In this document: positions 52,247-60,681 of the stretch, piece after piece
Layout of the letters: each line of letters begins with the position of its first letter
Numbering within the stretch: the first letter of the stretch is position 1
Source of the DNA: Salinarchaeum sp. IM2453
GTDB taxonomy: Archaea; Halobacteriota; Halobacteria; Halobacteriales; Salinarchaeaceae
NCBI RefSeq assembly: GCF_019693215.1
Contig: NZ_CP081183.1
Coordinates: 2,173,226-2,237,225 of the forward strand
Length of the DNA: 64,000 bases
Direction of reading: 5' to 3'
Notes under the pieces: model-generated
Told to the model about the DNA's origin: nothing
The model's input: only the letters and a program-made list of their open reading frames with translations
Database searches by the model: none
Translations under genes and position numbers: made by a program

Positions 52247-53716
52247 TCAGAAGAGAGCTAGTGCCTCATATGGCAAGAGATACAGCATGACAGCTAGGAA
52301 CGGCGTCAGTGCGATTAGCATCACAATAGCATAGCCGAACATTTCACGGGCTTTGATCCGTGTAATTGCAAGGAGTGGAATTGCCCAGAATGGATTAACT
52401 AAATTCGTGTGGGCGTCACCAACTGCATACGCCATTGCAGCATGTCCAAACTCAACACCCAGTCCCTCTGCAGCTTCCATTAGTGGAGGGCCTAGAACTA
52501 GCCATTGGCCACCACCAGACGGAATAAACGCGTTTGTGATTGCAGCAACGAGCCATGCAATAACCGGGAATGTCTCAGCAGTCGACGCGTCAATAAGCAC
52601 TTCTGCAATATATGTTGCAAGACCGGATCCACTCATGATCCCCTGAATACCGGCGAAAAATGGGAATAAGAGAATAATTCCTGCAGCTGCAGTCGCTGCT
52701 TCACCGAATTTTTCCCTGTATGCAGATGGATTTGTCCAGATCAATAATCCTGCCATCAGAAACCCGAAGTTAACAACATTAAGATCCCATGCCCCGAGCC
52801 CGTCCGTGATAAGCATGTAGAACACATATGTGAATCCAGTTATTCCAATGATCCCTCCCAGTATCAAGCTATTATCAATGCGTTCTGCCGGTGTTTTTGC
52901 TTTGCTCTCTTCTCTGCCATCCTCCTCGCCACCATCCGCTTCTTGGCTAAAGAGTTCACTTTCAGGAATATATTCTGTGATGTCTCGGGCCTGCTTGCCG
53001 GACGGTGTAATGGCATAAAGAACAAGTGATGCAAAGATAATCGAAAGGATGGTTAATGTAATCCCATATCCATGTGCGATTGTCTCTGTGATTGGGATAC
53101 CGTCATTCGGAAGCATATCAAACACTGTTCCGTCCCCAACTGACCCTGAATCAGTAAGCAACAGTGGGCCAGACCCCGACAGCCCCCAGTGCCAAGTAAG
53201 CCCCAGCCCCATGTAACCAGACACTGCAAGCAACGGATAATGGACATCAATCCCTTTCTTGTGCGCGACTTTACCCATCTCTCGAGCGAAGATCGCCCCC
53301 AAAATGAGACTAAATCCCCAATGAATCCATGCGATTGCCATCGAAAAGACAGCAACAAGCACGACAGCTTGTGGAGGTGTTGACGGGATATGTGCAAGCC
53401 GGACCAGTATTGCATTTGCTTTAGGATGGTAGGCAAGTGCAAATCCGGTCATTAGGATAACAGTCATTTGCATGGCAAATGCAAGGAAATCCCAGAATCC
53501 ATCAAACCAGTGTTCGATTAGCCCAAGTGGTCCTGCTGTTCCTCCTTCAGCTTGCTCAATTATGCCTAATTCGCCGAGAAGTAGCGCAGCGAAGAAGACA
53601 ATATATGTGAGCAAAATAGCAAAGAGAAATGGGCTTGGCATCCACCGTTCAACAGTGTTTGCAATCCGTATTCCCAACTGCTCAATTGTCAAGCCCTGAG
53701 TATCATTACTTGACAT
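52247..53716 (-). CDS. AtoE-type short-chain fatty acid transporter
   Basis: About 489 residues from ATG 53716 (an ATG at 53734 is also in frame; 53716 is closer to the conserved start MSSNDTQGLTIEQLG). Around eleven to twelve hydrophobic segments, with VERWMPSPFLFAILLTYIVF, AIAWIHWGFSLILGAIFARE, IPSGGGQWLVLGPPLMEAAE and DAHTNLVNPFWAIPLLAI. These are AtoE-family signatures. Probable uptake of acetoacetate, butyrate or related acids at the membrane; the lactate set at 48.4 kb suggests an organic-acid lifestyle. Confidence 0.9.
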   Translation of the reverse strand: MSSNDTQGLTIEQLGIRIANTVERWMPSPFLFAILLTYIVFFAALLLGELGIIEQAEGGTAGPLGLIEHWFDGFWDFLAFAMQMTVILMTGFALAYHPKANAILVRLAHIPSTPPQAVVLVAVFSMAIAWIHWGFSLILGAIFAREMGKVAHKKGIDVHYPLLAVSGYMGLGLTWHWGLSGSGPLLLTDSGSVGDGTVFDMLPNDGIPITETIAHGYGITLTILSIIFASLVLYAITPSGKQARDITEYIPESELFSQEADGGEEDGREESKAKTPAERIDNSLILGGIIGITGFTYVFYMLITDGLGAWDLNVVNFGFLMAGLLIWTNPSAYREKFGEAATAAAGIILLFPFFAGIQGIMSGSGLATYIAEVLIDASTAETFPVIAWLVAAITNAFIPSGGGQWLVLGPPLMEAAEGLGVEFGHAAMAYAVGDAHTNLVNPFWAIPLLAITRIKAREMFGYAIVMLIALTPFLAVMLYLLPYEALALF

Positions 53717-54089
53717 GCATATATACCAAATCATCCGTCTTACCTAAATATTCGCAAACGGCAGTGAAATCTCGGTGACGCCCCGTTCGCTCCTTAATGA
53801 GGAGAAAATGCTTGTATAGTTTTACGATTGTCTTCCAAGTTGACTACCCCTGCCTATTCGACGCCGTTGGCGGCTCCTTGTGGCGGGGGCTTTCTGGTTC
53901 CACGACGCGCTTTGCAGATCTAAATTCAAACTCTATATGTCTCGGCATGTTGACCGGTGAAATACTCCGCAAGCAAGGCCCGAGGCATTCGGCTTGCTTG
54001 CTCTGTAGGTATCAACATATGCCTCCTCCCCGCCATTGCTATCATCGTCTGCCCCCTCAACAATTGTTCCTTCCATTCCAGAATGTATA
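53717..54089. other. Gap of element scars
   Basis: 53842-53915 is a family L repeat whose minus frame still reads AKRVVEPESPRHKEPPTASN. 53970-54010 holds a family P half-unit (GCAAGGCCCGAGGCATTCGG, ending CTCTGTAG). No gene. Confidence 0.6.
53842..53915 (-). repeat. TnpB 3'-end repeat family L, coding copy
   Basis: The minus-strand frame reads AKRVVEPESPRHKEPPTASN and ends RQG*, i.e. the last residues of a TnpB. This shows what the family L repeats derive from. Confidence 0.75.
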
Positions 54090-54106
54090 GGCGGTTGAGG
54101 CGACTG

Positions 54107-54180
54107 CCCCGGGGTCATCCGAAAACCTCCGGTTTTCGTGATCACGAGAATCGAAGATCTCGAACGACTTGACCCCGGGG
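54107..54180. repeat. Palindrome family P, branched copy B
   Basis: Outer arms CCCCGGGGTC / GACCCCGGGG enclose about 50 bp with CGAAAACC/GGTTTTCG and CGAGA...TCTCG hairpins. Same layout as 28085-28159, with base changes in both arms of hairpins. Confidence 0.75.
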
Positions 54181-54224
54181 TTGAAGCCGACAGCTTTATA
54201 CTGAATCAAAAAGTATAATACAGT

Positions 54225-54353
54225 ATGAGTCAGATGGAATGTTACCCGAAGATACGACAGCGCGGTGTCGTTACAATCCCAGAAGAAGTCCGAGACGGGC
54301 TTAATCTCGAAGAAGGCGACCAACTGAAACTCACCGTCGAAAAACTCGACTGA
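54225..54353 (+). CDS. AbrB/MazE-like small protein of the tnpB element, copy 2
   Basis: A 42-residue ORF, MSQMECYPKIRQRGVVTIPE then GLNLEEGDQLKLTVEKLD; it differs from copy 1 by one residue near the start (Ser for Gly at position 2). Same 22-bp gap to tnpB. Likely element repressor. Confidence 0.85.
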   Translation: MSQMECYPKIRQRGVVTIPEEVRDGLNLEEGDQLKLTVEKLD

Positions 54354-54375
54354 ACCAAAACTCGACCATCCAACG

Positions 54376-55635
54376 ATGAAACACACGCTTCGCTTCCGTG
54401 CGTATCTGCCCGATGACGTAGCAAGCGAAGCGTGGCGGCACATCGACATTCTCCGGCAGATTCGCAACCACGCTGTCCGAGACTACTACAACGCAGACTA
54501 CAACGACAGGCCATCTGACTACGACCAACACAGCAAACTCAAAAACTGGACAGACCAATGGCCCACCTTTGCAGAACCCTCTCAACACGCCGCGCAACAA
54601 GCCATTAGTCAGATTCACAGTGACCTAAAGACGCTGCAAGAACGCCGAAACGAAGGCTACGATGTTGGGCGGTTGCGCTGGCAAGGTGCAGGCGAATTTC
54701 GGTCGGTGTCGTACAATCAACCCCGTCGCTGGAACGTGGATCACAACACGGGCGACGACCGGTTCGTGCGACTCAGACTCGAAAAAATTGGCTGGTTCAC
54801 CATCCGAGCAGACCGCGACGTACCACCAGCGGACGAGATTGATGAGATAATCCTGAAAAAAGAAACGACTGGTGGATGGTACGTCTCACTCGTGACGACG
54901 GTGGGTGACACACCCAAGAAACCGGCGGTGAGTGAGATTGACCCCGAAGACTGCGTGGGCGTTGACCTTGGCATTACCAGCTACATCCACACGTCCGAGA
55001 ACTTGTCCGTGGATACGCTCGACCTGTCCGATGAGTACGACCGTTACGCACGCGAGCAGCGGAAACTCGATCGGAAAGAACACGGTTCGGGCAACTGGGA
55101 GAAACAACGCCGGAAAGTCGCCCAAGCGAAACGAGCAATCAAGCGGAAAATGCGCGACTACCAGCACAAACTGACGACGTGGCTTGTCACAGAGTACGAT
55201 GTCGTCGCAGTCGAAGACTTGGATGTGAAGTCAATGCTGGAAACCAGCCAGAACGCCAAAAACAAGCAAGATGCCGCGTGGGCACGGTTTATCGAACTGC
55301 TGGAGTACAAAGCCGAGCTCCACGGCACGCACGTTGAGACGGTCGAACCTCGCGGGACGACCAAAGAGTGTTCGGTCTGTGGGGTCGAGACAGCTAAGCC
55401 AATCTGGGTACGCGAGCATTCGTGTCCAGCGTGCGGCCATACCGAAGACCGCGATCTGAACGCGGCGAAGAATATTCTCTTTCGTGGTTTGAAGCAGTTA
55501 GGGGCGGGACGCTCCGAATCAACGCCTGTGCAGACTGCGCTCCCTACGCTCACCCCTCAACGAGAGGCGGTGGGTGCAAAGCGCGTCGTTGAAGCAGGAA
55601 CTTCCTTCCGCGAGGCCGGAAGCTCCGGGGCTTGA
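54376..55635 (+). CDS. tnpB: TnpB RNA-guided endonuclease, copy 2
   Basis: A 419-residue TnpB very close to copy 1. RuvC motifs DLGITSYIHT, VAVEDLDVKSM and HTEDRDLNAAKNIL and the zinc finger CSVCGVET...CPACG are intact. The DNA is a mosaic: stretches nearly identical to copy 1 alternate with stretches full of synonymous changes (for example around 54600-54660 and 54890-54950). The C-terminus is longer by seven residues (EAGTSFREAGSSGA). The stop again lies in the terminal palindrome. Confidence 0.93.
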   Translation: MKHTLRFRAYLPDDVASEAWRHIDILRQIRNHAVRDYYNADYNDRPSDYDQHSKLKNWTDQWPTFAEPSQHAAQQAISQIHSDLKTLQERRNEGYDVGRLRWQGAGEFRSVSYNQPRRWNVDHNTGDDRFVRLRLEKIGWFTIRADRDVPPADEIDEIILKKETTGGWYVSLVTTVGDTPKKPAVSEIDPEDCVGVDLGITSYIHTSENLSVDTLDLSDEYDRYAREQRKLDRKEHGSGNWEKQRRKVAQAKRAIKRKMRDYQHKLTTWLVTEYDVVAVEDLDVKSMLETSQNAKNKQDAAWARFIELLEYKAELHGTHVETVEPRGTTKECSVCGVETAKPIWVREHSCPACGHTEDRDLNAAKNILFRGLKQLGAGRSESTPVQTALPTLTPQREAVGAKRVVEAGTSFREAGSSGA

Positions 55636-55643
55636 CCCCGGAG
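55623..55643 (+). ncRNA. Right-end palindrome of element 2, presumed omega-RNA 3' part
   Basis: GCTCCGGGGCTTGACCCCGGAG-type hairpin overlapping the tnpB stop, followed by AGGTTCAC. Sequence after ~55652 would serve as guide by analogy. Confidence 0.5.
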
Positions 55644-55656
55644 AGGTTCACACATT

Positions 55657-55863
55657 GCAACGGTTACTAACGAAAAATATGATAGCGAAGTTGTGAGATC
55701 AAAGCCGCTTGTTGAGTTTGGCGACTATGTCAACCGAGGTGAGAAAGTCGCTGAGCCACAACCAGATGACAGGGGATTTAGTGTGTGCCACCACGCTACC
55801 ATAGATGGTGTCGTGTCTGATGTGACTCCACGCGAAATTGAAATTCGTGGACATGATATCTAA
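55657..55863 (+). pseudogene. C-terminal remnant of a barrel-sandwich-type protein
   Basis: An open frame of 68 codons without a start reads ATVTNEKYDSEVVRSKPLVE, GDYVNRGEKVAEPQPDD and HHATIDGVVSDVTPREIEIR. The G-x-V-x-x-GE-x-V then H-x-x-x-DG-x-V pattern is that of a barrel-sandwich hybrid (lipoyl-like or RnfC-type) domain. It starts right after element 2, whose presence removed or displaced the 5' part; I find no matching 5' part upstream of the element. Confidence 0.6.
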
Positions 55864-55868
55864 ACTTG

Positions 55869-56207
55869 TTATGTGAGCTGCCCCTGTCTACTCGCCGCTG
55901 TTGGCGGATCCTTGAGAAAGGGGATTTCTGGTTCAACGACGCGCTTTGGAGACACATCATTGGCTGTTACCTTAGTGTTCCCAGAAAGCACAGTCTCCGC
56001 AGGCACTGATTCGGCCATACCCTGACCTACCGTCTGCGCAGTTGCTTTAACTCCAAGCTTTTCCAATCCGAGGCGTGGCCAATATTCTTGTGTGAGGGTG
56101 TAATTATATACTTCTTTACAGGTTTGAATATCGGTCCATGCAGCAGTGGCTGTCTCGGCGTATTCCGGCGTTGCAGCGTACTTGAACGCCTCCTTAGCTA
56201 CGACCAT
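55869..56207 (-). pseudogene. Internally deleted tnpB (N-terminus joined to C-terminus)
   Basis: A 112-codon frame begins MVVAKEAFKYAATPEYAETA, continues TAAWTDIQTCKEVYNYTLTQ (a TnpB-like start) and jumps to the tail LGVKATAQTVGQGMAESVPA and AETVLSGNTKVTANDVSPKR, with EIPFLKDPPTAASR. All RuvC and zinc-finger parts are missing. The open frame is preserved. It is a MITE-like derivative, and its end is a family L repeat. Confidence 0.75.
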
Positions 56208-56264
56208 ACTGTAAGATATTCGATTATCTTAAACGTGCGGAAGACAAGAGAGCGCACGGCGGTA

Positions 56265-56335
56265 TCCCCGCCCTGCTCTACTTGCTCTCTTCGGTGGCTC
56301 CTTGAAGACGAGGACGTAGCCTGTAGAAGCTAAAA
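56265..56335 (-). repeat. TnpB 3'-end repeat family L copy
   Basis: CCCGCCCTGCTCTACTTGCT, then GGTGGCTCCTTGAAGACGAG and GTAGCCTGTAGAAGCTAAAA. Confidence 0.75.
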
Positions 56336-56485
56336 CTCTGGGGGTTTGTATCAACAGTATTTCTGTGAGAACTACTAATGAGTTCAGAACACAGTTCTGA
56401 GGATTGTAATATCGAGAAATCCTGTTTAGCTCTTATAGGCCGTTTCTCCTTTCTCCAGGCATTACCTACGACAGAGAGTGAACTG

Positions 56486-56506
56486 CTCTGGGGTCAAGCC
56501 CCGTGG
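56486..56506. repeat. Palindrome family P copy
   Basis: CTCTGGGGTCAAGCCCCGTGG, then CATCCGCCTCGAGTTTCTGT, i.e. a short unit in reverse orientation. Confidence 0.75.
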
Positions 56507-56560
56507 CATCCGCCTCGAGTTTCTGTAATATACTCGATACGGGAGATCTCCCTGGATAGG

Positions 56561-56743
56561 TCAGGATTCTCCTCGGGGTACCAAGATATTTTCTATCAGT
56601 TCTGCTCGAAAATGTGACATTGTATTATTGTACTGGTCTTCAAGATCAGTCAATCCAATCCAAGCAATACCAGCACCATAGAGATCAGGATACTGTTCCA
56701 TCTGCCAGTAGGCAGAATATCCACCAAGATCCAGCAAAGACAA
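56561..56743 (-). pseudogene. S9-type prolyl oligopeptidase, internal remnant
   Basis: The minus frame reads LGGYSAYWQMEQYPDLYGAG, then IAWIGLTDLEDQYNNTMSHF. This is the stretch around the nucleophile region of S9 peptidases (normally GGSYGGYSAYWQ), with the G-S-Y-G box decayed to SLLDLGGYS. No start or end of the gene is nearby. Confidence 0.65.
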
Positions 56744-57146
56744 TGACGCAATCCTCGTCTAGAAAGTTATATCGCTCAAGTAGACTCCTCAGCACCAGTA
56801 ACAATGTCAATACAGGCGCGTCGTGGAGAGCGTTACCGTCACTCTATTGTTCAAGTTCACTACTTTTGATATCAAAAACATGGATTTAGTCGTGATCGGT
56901 AACATCATAGTATAGTGTTACTTCTGGGCTTATGCGGCACAGGGCACTGATCTCTCTTCCTCGAAGATCGAGCGAAGTGAGTGAGTAGGGAGGGGACAGA
57001 GCGCCCGTCTTCTGTTTCCTTTCACATATTCTATTATAAATAATAAGCCTAATACTTCAGATGGTATATTAGGGCTAATTTCAGAGAGCTGAACCATAAT
57101 AACCAAAATGGATTACTCTTCAGATTAATCTGTGGTGTAGATACAT

Positions 57147-58247
57147 ATGAAAACCGACGCAGCAGTAATCTATGAAGAAGGCGGACCGTTTACGATTGAA
57201 TCTGTAGAAATAGAACCGCCACAAGATGACGAGATTCTCGTAGAAATTGCTGGGGTTGGGTTCTGTCACACTGATGTCTTGGCTCGAGATCAGCACACTC
57301 CTACCCGTCTGCCAGCAGTACTCGGGCATGAGGGGGCTGGCGTTGTTCAAGAAGTTGGAGATGCAGTGACTTCCATTGAGCCGGGCGACTCAGTTGTGCT
57401 ATCGTTTGATTATGATGATCAATGTCCGAACTGTAATCAAGGGGATGTTGCCTACTGTGAGGGATTTTTCCCACATAACTTCATTGGTCGTCGACCTAGT
57501 GATGGGAGCTCTCCACTGTCTAAAGGCGATGAAACTATTAGTGGGCGGTTTTTCGGACAGTCATCATTCGCACAACATGCAATTGCTACCGAACGAAATG
57601 CCGTGAAAGTCCCGGACGATGCCCCATTGGAATTACTTGGTCCGCTCGGGTGTGGGATACAGACTGGTGCTGGCGGCGTAATTAATGCATTGAATGCTCA
57701 AGCAGGCTCGTCGATTGTCATCTTTGGAGCTGGTTCTGTAGGTCTCAGTGGACTTCTTGGCGCCAACGTGAAGGGTTGTAGTGAAAAGGTTGTAGTTGAT
57801 ATACAACAGTCCCGACTTGAAAAAGCAGAACAACTTGGGGCAACAAACGTCATTAACCCTAACAAGGTAGATGATGTTGGAGAAGCGATTCGAGAATATC
57901 TTGATGGTGGAGTAGATTACAGCTTGGAAGCTACTGGGGATCCCTCTGTGCTGCGACAAGCTGTGGATGTACTTCAACAAGGAGGTACCTGTGGTGTTGC
58001 TGGTGCCCCGCCGGTAGGCACCGAAGTTTCATTGGAAGTCAATACAATTCTCGCTGGTCGAGAGATCCGTGGGATTACTATTGGAGATGCACATCCGAAG
58101 GAATTTATCCCAGACTTAATTGACCTCTACCAAGACGGTCAGTTCCCATTCGATGAACTCATAACGCTATACGACTTTGAGAATATCGAACAGGCTGTCG
58201 AAGATCAAAAAAGTGGAGAAGTTATCAAACCAGTTCTGACAATGTAG
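57147..58247 (+). CDS. Zinc-dependent alcohol dehydrogenase (MDR)
   Basis: A 366-residue MDR enzyme. Catalytic zinc ligands: GFCHTDVLARDQ, then GHEGAGVVQEVG; cofactor loop IFGAGSVGLSGLLGA. The aryl-alcohol/S-hydroxymethylglutathione subgroup is suggested by the long spacer and FIGRRPSDGSSPLSKG. The structural zinc site reads DDQCPNCNQGDVAYC, with Asp where the first Cys is usual (three of four Cys). NAD(P)-linked oxidation of an alcohol, or the reverse, in the cytoplasm. Solitary. Confidence 0.92.
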   Translation: MKTDAAVIYEEGGPFTIESVEIEPPQDDEILVEIAGVGFCHTDVLARDQHTPTRLPAVLGHEGAGVVQEVGDAVTSIEPGDSVVLSFDYDDQCPNCNQGDVAYCEGFFPHNFIGRRPSDGSSPLSKGDETISGRFFGQSSFAQHAIATERNAVKVPDDAPLELLGPLGCGIQTGAGGVINALNAQAGSSIVIFGAGSVGLSGLLGANVKGCSEKVVVDIQQSRLEKAEQLGATNVINPNKVDDVGEAIREYLDGGVDYSLEATGDPSVLRQAVDVLQQGGTCGVAGAPPVGTEVSLEVNTILAGREIRGITIGDAHPKEFIPDLIDLYQDGQFPFDELITLYDFENIEQAVEDQKSGEVIKPVLTM

Positions 58248-58541
58248 TTTCGTTTTGCTCACAATTTTATTTGGTCCTCTAACGCAAACAGTGTGTTCTG
58301 CTTTGATTTTGTTAGTAATATTTGAATTTACTGCAGGGGGATCCGACTGTTTTGACCATCAAGTGGTTCACAGACAGATTGCTTTGGCCTTGAGTGTATA
58401 GCAGTGTACAGTGGAAGTGAGAAGCCTACGGCCTTAGTCGTGAAAAGTGGTCAATACGACCTCGTCACAAGCCTGCTACAATTCAAAATAATAGTTGCTG
58501 AGTTATGAACGAAGCATATTCAAAGATCATATCGTTATTCA
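58248..58541. other. Intergenic region
   Basis: About 290 bp, AT-rich near 58290-58330. 58385-58450 shows weak similarity to element-end sequence (GAAGCCTACGGCCTTAGTCGTG). Promoter for the amidohydrolase probably near 58500. Confidence 0.4.
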
Positions 58542-59576
58542 GTGCAGAATGCGAGCATGAAAGAAATCACGGGGACGATTCTCGCTGGGAAATCCTTTGA
58601 TCCAATCCGCGGTCGTGTTATTATTAACGACGGTCGGATTGAGGCAGTTGAAAGGGCAAATACAGAATCAACGGATATTATCCTACCAGCATTTGTCAAC
58701 GCACATACCCACCTTGGAGATTCTGTTGCTAAAGAAGCAGCTGTCGGAAAGTCACTTGAGGAAGCAGTAGCCCCTCCAGATAGTCTAAAACATCAACAAT
58801 TAGCAGGTGCTGATCAATCTGATCTTGTATCGGCGATGCGCCGAACACTCCAGTTTATGGAACAGACTGGTACTGTCTCTTGTCTGGACTTTCGAGAGTC
58901 TGGCATCCCTGGCGCCCGTGCACTTCGTGAAGCGGCTGAACCCCTATCGATTGACCCATTTATTTTTGGAAGTGGAGATTCGTCCGTTCTTGATATTGCC
59001 GACGGGTATGGCGCTTCAGGAGCAAAGGACGATGATTTTACCAAAGAACGTGCTGCTTGTCGAGACCGTGACGTTCTGTTTGCGATCCACGCTGGAGAGC
59101 CAGATGCAACCGACATACATCCAGCGCTTGATCTAGAACCGGATTTATTGATCCACATGGTGCACGCAAAGCAGGAGCATCTTACTCGAGTTGCTGAGCA
59201 GTCAGTGCCAGTTACAGTATGTCCTCGTGCGAATGCTGTCCTCGATGTTGGAACGCCTCCAGTACGGGACTTACTCGATCACACAACTGTTGCACTCGGG
59301 AGCGATAATGTAATGCTTAATCCGCCGTCAATGTTCCGCGAAATGGCATATACGGCAAAACAATTTGATGTCACCGCTCGTGAGGTGCTTCAAATGGCGA
59401 CTTCGGCTGGTGCTGAGATCGTCGATCATGATGTTGGTGTAATTGCCCCCGGTAAACGAGCAGCACTTACTATCCTTGATGGAGACTCTAACAATCTGGT
59501 TAATTCGGCTGACCCAGTCCAAGCAGTTGTTCGACGTGCAACAGGACTGGATATCAAACGCGTGATTTTGAATTGA
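58542..59576 (+). CDS. Amidohydrolase-superfamily enzyme (metal-dependent)
   Basis: A 344-residue TIM-barrel hydrolase. It starts MQNASMKEITG (58542; 58557 is the alternative and is closer to the family start). Metal-binding AFVNAHTHLGDS, then IHAGEP (His), MVHAK (His) and LGSDNVML (Asp): the HxH...H...H...D set. A probable deaminase or amide hydrolase on a small nitrogen compound; the barrel-type and short C-terminal beta-sandwich support an SsnA/cytosine-deaminase-like subgroup. No neighbours in operon. Confidence 0.87.
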   Translation: MQNASMKEITGTILAGKSFDPIRGRVIINDGRIEAVERANTESTDIILPAFVNAHTHLGDSVAKEAAVGKSLEEAVAPPDSLKHQQLAGADQSDLVSAMRRTLQFMEQTGTVSCLDFRESGIPGARALREAAEPLSIDPFIFGSGDSSVLDIADGYGASGAKDDDFTKERAACRDRDVLFAIHAGEPDATDIHPALDLEPDLLIHMVHAKQEHLTRVAEQSVPVTVCPRANAVLDVGTPPVRDLLDHTTVALGSDNVMLNPPSMFREMAYTAKQFDVTAREVLQMATSAGAEIVDHDVGVIAPGKRAALTILDGDSNNLVNSADPVQAVVRRATGLDIKRVILN

Positions 59577-59870
59577 CTTTCTCAAATTTCGATGAAAACG
59601 GCCATTGGGCCCCGTGAAATGGTAGTAATGTCTAACTTTTACAGGCTATGTCCCAATCCTCAAAGGTCCACCGAAGGGATAAGTGAACAGGACTGACTTC
59701 CTCCGACAGCCAAGGCCAGTCCTTTCGCTTTGAGATACTGTAATTCACTTCTACCTTTGGGCAAGCTTAATGCTTTAGTGTCTTTTTGGATTCGTACAGA
59801 TACCATTTATTAAGTCATGGAATAAGTTAACAACATCTATGTAGGAGAATCATAAACTTACTCATGATAG
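59577..59870. other. Intergenic region with a family L repeat
   Basis: 59636-59690 is TTTTACAGGCTATGTCCCAA with CCTCAAAGG, a family L copy (plus). The rest is AT-rich, with the peroxiredoxin promoter around 59800-59850. Confidence 0.55.
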
Positions 59871-60542
59871 ATGAAACACGAACCTGTTTCGCAACAACCA
59901 CAACTAGGAGAGTCATTTCCTGATCTTACCGTTCAGACATCGCACGGAGAACTTTCACTTCCTGACGAATACGAAAATGAGTGGTTTGTACTGTTCAGTC
60001 ACCCAGGTGACTTTACACCGGTCTGCACAACTGAGTTTGTAGCATTTCAACAACGATACGATGAATTTTCCGATTTAGGCGTTAATCTTATTGGACTGTC
60101 TGTTGATCGAGTGCACTCACACATCAAATGGATTGAATGGATTGAAGAAGAGCTTGACGAACAAATTGAGTTTCCGATTATTGCTGACGATACAGCTTCA
60201 GTTGCTAGAAGGCTCGGGATGATTCACCCCAAGATGGGAACAAGTACGGTTCGAACAGTATACGTTGTTGATCCTAATGGGGACATTCGTTTGCAACTTC
60301 AGTATCCAATGGAAGTTGGACGAAATATTGATGAAATCCTTCGGTCTATCCGTGCACTGCAGACTACGGATGAAGAGAACGTGGCTGCTCCAGCGAATTG
60401 GCCGAACAATGACAACTTTGGAGATCGTGTTTTACTTGCTCCACCATCTGATATGAATACCGCTAAACAACGGAAATCAGACGCCGAATCAGATGAATAT
60501 GAATACCGCGACTGGTGGTTCTGTCTGAAGGATAGAGAGTAA
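59871..60542 (+). CDS. 1-Cys peroxiredoxin (Prx6 type)
   Basis: A 223-residue thioredoxin-fold peroxidase. Active site is HPGDFTPVCTTEFVAFQ, with the peroxidatic Cys and conserved Thr/Pro; SVDRVHSHIKWIEWIE follows and DTASVARRLGMIHPKMG marks the Prx6 class. It has no resolving Cys, so reduction needs an external thiol. It reduces hydrogen peroxide and organic hydroperoxides in the cytoplasm. Single gene on this strand; next to a family L repeat. Confidence 0.95.
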   Translation: MKHEPVSQQPQLGESFPDLTVQTSHGELSLPDEYENEWFVLFSHPGDFTPVCTTEFVAFQQRYDEFSDLGVNLIGLSVDRVHSHIKWIEWIEEELDEQIEFPIIADDTASVARRLGMIHPKMGTSTVRTVYVVDPNGDIRLQLQYPMEVGRNIDEILRSIRALQTTDEENVAAPANWPNNDNFGDRVLLAPPSDMNTAKQRKSDAESDEYEYRDWWFCLKDRE

Positions 60543-60625
60543 ATATAGTGAAAACCGTTCTGATTTTCAGAAGTATTTAGGAGTCTTCAACCACATTCAA
60601 TAGTACTAGCGGGGATGCACTGTGT

Positions 60626-60681
60626 CACACTCCCGTTTGCCGATCCTTGAGAACAGGAGTACAGCCTGTAGATGGTAAGCT
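60626..60681 (-). repeat. TnpB 3'-end repeat family L copy
   Basis: CTCCCGTTTGCCGATCCTTG, AGAACAGGAGTACAGCCTGT, in the short gap between the peroxiredoxin and cobW-like genes. Confidence 0.7.

Larger units (their letters stand above)
54090..55650 (+). mobile_element. AbrB-TnpB element 2 (IS1341-type)
   Basis: Left end TGTATAGGCGGTTGAGGCGA, then a branched palindrome (54107-54180) in place of the simple one in element 1. Right palindrome at 55623-55643, then GGTTCAC. The AbrB-like and tnpB genes match element 1 in order and spacing. Confidence 0.8.
56208..57146. other. 940-bp region of scars
   Basis: 56265-56335 family L repeat (minus), 56486-56506 family P palindrome, 56561-56743 peptidase remnant (minus), 56940-57000 GC-rich element-end sequence (CTTCCTCGAAGATCGAGCGA). 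No intact gene. The last ~120 bp are AT-rich, with the alcohol dehydrogenase promoter. Confidence 0.6.
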
